Origin: Prunus persica
Taxonomy: Eukaryota > Streptophyta > Magnoliopsida > Rosales > Rosaceae
Length of the DNA: 64,000 bases
NCBI RefSeq assembly: GCF_000346465.2
Contig: NC_034014.1
Location: 27,816,076-27,880,075 of the forward strand
Reading direction: 5' to 3'
The position numbers were made by a program, and so were the translations under genes. The notes under the pieces were generated by a model. It saw only the letters and a program-made list of their open reading frames with translations, had not been told where the DNA came from and made no database searches. Shown here in pieces: positions 61,143-64,000 of this stretch; within the stretch, counting starts at the first letter, position 1; each line of letters begins with the position of its first letter.

Positions 61143-61529
61143 CCCCCTCCTCCTTCGTAACCCTATTGGTATATGCTTTTGATTATATAGATAAAAAAGG
61201 ACCAAAAAAAATAAAATAAAATAATTGCGTCTGCAACTTCTCTTCTCTATTTACATATATTTCATTTGTAATGAGCCCATTCTTGTGCTTTTGACCCAAA
61301 ATAAGAAAATAAATTTATTTACACCCGTAGGGAAACTTTTTCATATATTATTGTTATATGATTAACATAAAAAAACTATCCCTTTGAAGGAAAAATCAAA
61401 CAAATAAAAAACGAAAGCCTATGAAACGAAAAATTGAATCCTATGACGCAAAAGATCGAACACAATGATTATAAAAACTAAATTCTATGAAGCAGCTCTT
61501 ATAAAATTGATATATATTATTTATGAGAA

Positions 61530-61690
61530 AGATAAAAAAACTTAAATAAAAAAAAATACAAGAGATGGTATAATGTATTCTAAATTAATTTAATATATGG
61601 GTAGGATAAATTCGAACTTGGATGTAAAGGGGCTGGCTCATTATCCTAATTAACTGGCCTAACCGACGTCAACGAGATAAAGTAGATTAA
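61530..61690 (-). mobile_element. SINE-like dispersed repeat, copy 2
   Basis: Minus strand: box A-like GGTTAGGCCAGTTAATTAGG, then GAGCCAGCCCCTTTACATCC and box B-like AAGTTCGAATTTA, then an A/T-rich tail. Same order and strand as the element at 8191-8375. The rest of 61265-62179 shows nothing else. Confidence 0.5.
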
Positions 61691-62179
61691 GGATACACTA
61701 AACCAATTGGTTTTACTTCTAAACCTTCAGGAAATATACATTTTTTAATCAAATTAAAAAAGAGATAAAAAAGAAATTTAAATTTGTGGTTGATGCAACC
61801 TTATGCTCAAGCTTCATTGAACTAATTTAAATTTGTGGTTGATGCAACCATATATTTTTTAGGTCTACATTCATAGATCATCTTTGTAAAAAATTAGACA
61901 AATTGAAAACTGGTTCGACATCTAATTGTGTCCTACAAAATCAATGAACATGGTGCTTGAAGTAATTTCAATAATTCAATTGAGTGGCCAAATGATATTC
62001 AATTCAAATGATTTTTTTTTTTTTTTTTGTAGAGATAGTCTTTGAATAAATATTTACAAAATAGATGGTTTGGATTAGTAAGATACAATACGGAATGAGC
62101 CCTACAGAGGGATCCCTCAATCCAAACTCTATATATATAATAGCCCAAATCAGATTATAGATATTAAGTGGAAAGAACA

Positions 62180-63830
62180 TTATCTCGGTCGCAGGATTTT
62201 TTCTGCAATCTTTTCCCAAGATTTGAGAGTTTTATCTTGGTAGTTGGTTTTGTACAATGCAACGGTAGCTATTGGAAGCTCAAATCAGTAATGGTCTCAT
62301 CCAGAATACTAAGTTTCTCTTGAGCTCTTTTCCTCTCTTCTTCTGTCAGATTTCCATAAAGGAGGGCCACTTGTGGCAAATCTTCTGCAAAGGGAGACTT
62401 ATGAAAATAAATAGAGATTTAGTGATATACTCATTCTTAGCACTAATATTATAGATAAACTCTACACCATTGAATTTCTATAAACAAACCCAAAAAAAAA
62501 ATCCACAAAATGACAGCTGGCCTTATTGAATTTAATATTGATTATTAAATTACTTTGATGCCCTATTGAGTGTTTTGGGTATTCTTATGAGATTTTGGAG
62601 TTTGGTTTGTTTTAAGAAATTGATGGCAGTTTTGTAATTTATAAGAAGTTAAGTCTCTTTGTTATGTTCTAAATGGACTTTGGGTGTGTTTCTAAAGTCC
62701 ATTTCATATGAGATATTTTTATAATTTGAGTCCCCATATTGGGTATAATAGTGAATCTCCCAAATAATTATTAGGGTTTCAATTATGTAACAAGAAGAAT
62801 ACTAGTTTTAATGCTTCAATTTCTTTTATGCTTGAGTAAAAACTAGTAAGAAGAAAAGTAATATTTGGTGTCAATTCAAAGAGACCGAGATCAACATCAG
62901 AAATATCCTCATTGCTTGTTAAATTGATCTTAAATTTTGAACCGGTAATAAACAAATGGCAAATTAAAACCAAAACTGTTCCAAAATAGAACAAGAATGG
63001 ATTCGAGTCCTAGCATCCGTATAGTATGTGTGAGTTTAATGTGTTATCGCTCCTTTCAATAGGAAATGTCATAAATAAATAAATAAAAGAAAAAAAAAAA
63101 GAGAACAAGAATGAAATAACACCAAAACCTCAGCTCCCAACGGTTTATTCTTTTTAGCATCATTCCAAGTAGAAAGTATGTATGAAGATTATATTTACTT
63201 AATAAAAAAGAAAAAAAGAAAAAGAAAAAGCGAAATTGTTAAAAACTACGTGCCATAAAAAAAAGAAAAGAAGAAAAAACACATTACTAATCCATTTCTA
63301 CAATGAGGAAAAAACTTACGATTCCAAATGTCGAAATATACGCAGTAGTAACGTAATATATCATACATCTGAGAAAATATGCAATAAATGTGTTAGTACT
63401 ATTCTGAATAATACAATGAGGGGGGTATTTTTATTTTCTACTCTAAAAATAAAATATGAAGAAAACAAACTAAATAAAATAAAATGAAGGAAAGAAGAAG
63501 TGGACAATAGATAGGACCTTCTCGAAATAGGGTCGCTGAAAGAGGATGCAAACACACTGGTAATAGGACCTCCTGGTAACCACAGCTTCAACTTTAGGAA
63601 CGTACCCTTCGTAAGGCTTCAAACTTGTTGAGCACGTCATCGGGCGACAGACGGATGGACCCCGTAAGGGTAATGTGGGGCTCCACCAAACTCGGCCCGA
63701 AGGCCTTCCATCAGCTTCTTGATCCTGCAAGACACGTCATCCGATGGGATGGCCCACAACGAATACGTTTGTCTTTCGTCCTTACTCTCCTCCACCAACT
63801 CCGCCCTTAGTCTCTCTCTAGAGAAAGAGC
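62180..63830 (-). pseudogene. Cyclic phosphodiesterase (CPDase-like) pseudogene
   Basis: Plant CPDase opens ADP-ribose 1'',2''-cyclic phosphate, a by-product of tRNA splicing. Minus strand, exon 1 about 63518-63830: QTYSLWAIPSDD, KKLMEGLRAEFGG, then in a second frame EPHITLTGSIRLSPDD (first HxT motif), then in a third frame YVPKVEAVVTRRSYYQCVC. Exon 2 62180-62384: LLYGNLTEEERKRAQEKL, then after another shift IATVALYKTNYQDKTLKSW to the stop. The middle of the protein is not recognised, including most of the second HxT motif (LPQVAL stands where PHLSL is expected). No ATG is seen at the start. At least three frameshifts, so it is dead unless the assembly is faulty. Confidence 0.72.
62996..63105 (+). 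mobile_element. Truncated SINE-like fragment inside the CPDase pseudogene
   Basis: Box B-like GGATTCGAGTCCTAGC, a SINE-type 3' body and an A-rich tail with (AAAT)n (63073-63100). No box A upstream. It falls in the presumed intron of the pseudogene. Confidence 0.4.
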
Positions 63831-64000
63831 AGATATCAAGAGATTGAGAAGAGGGAGGGATGGATGTGGAAATGTATTTCGTTTTTACTGGGAAGGGATG
63901 CTCAGGAGATTAGTGGATTATGGTTGGTTACTATAATTTGTCTGTTTTGTTTGTGGTGTGTGTGGCTTTGTTTTCTCTGGTAAATAAGTAAATTAATGCA

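Overview
This window is nuclear DNA of a flowering plant. It has intron-rich genes, plant-only families (E/DYW pentatricopeptide proteins, GH100 invertase, VQ and DUF538 proteins, PAF1C subunit VIP5), AT-rich spacers and plant transposons (Cassandra TRIM, Helitron, SINEs, MITEs, solo LTRs). Gene content and repeat style suggest a woody eudicot, probably Rosaceae; the family assignment is inference from memory, not a search result.

Gene-rich half (1-36.4 kb), left to right: the 3' six exons of an organelle-type alkaline/neutral invertase (+); VIP5/RTF1 of the PAF1 complex (-); a two-exon PPR protein like Arabidopsis At1g56570 (+); a DYW-class PPR protein (-); a small Agenet protein (+) sharing a 206-bp spacer with the DYW gene; a DUF538 protein (-); the mitochondrial X-Pro aminopeptidase ICP55 in 14 exons (-); a VQ-motif protein (-); a nine-exon fusion of a TrhO-type rhodanese with an FSH serine hydrolase, STR6 (-); and a ten-exon importin alpha like IMPA-4 (-). 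From memory, importin alpha, STR6 and ICP55 are also near neighbours in Arabidopsis (At1g09270, At1g09280, At1g09300), so this looks like conserved microsynteny with a VQ gene added. Exon joins were derived by hand from splice sites and frame.

Repeat-rich half (36.8-64 kb): a segment of about 7 kb is present twice in direct orientation. Copy A starts near 36863 and ends near 43705; copy B starts near 44297 and ends near 58165. Each carries, in the same order, an intact 64-codon gene for a small membrane-type protein, proteasome beta5-like sequence on the minus strand, and a cysteine-rich (zinc-knuckle-like) gene on the plus strand. Copy A has one beta5-like unit; copy B has ten head-to-tail units with a period of about 700 bp. 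All beta5-like units and both cysteine-rich genes carry stops, frameshifts or truncations.

The copies have been hit independently. Copy A holds a Helitron, a Cassandra element and a MITE. Copy B holds a MULE-like MITE and a solo LTR. Because one copy serves as the empty site of the other, several insertion points can be read to the base. To the right lie a third fragment of the cysteine-rich gene, split by a SINE and a second solo LTR, and a decayed cyclic phosphodiesterase gene (62.2-63.8 kb). No tRNA gene, functional rRNA gene or CRISPR array was found.
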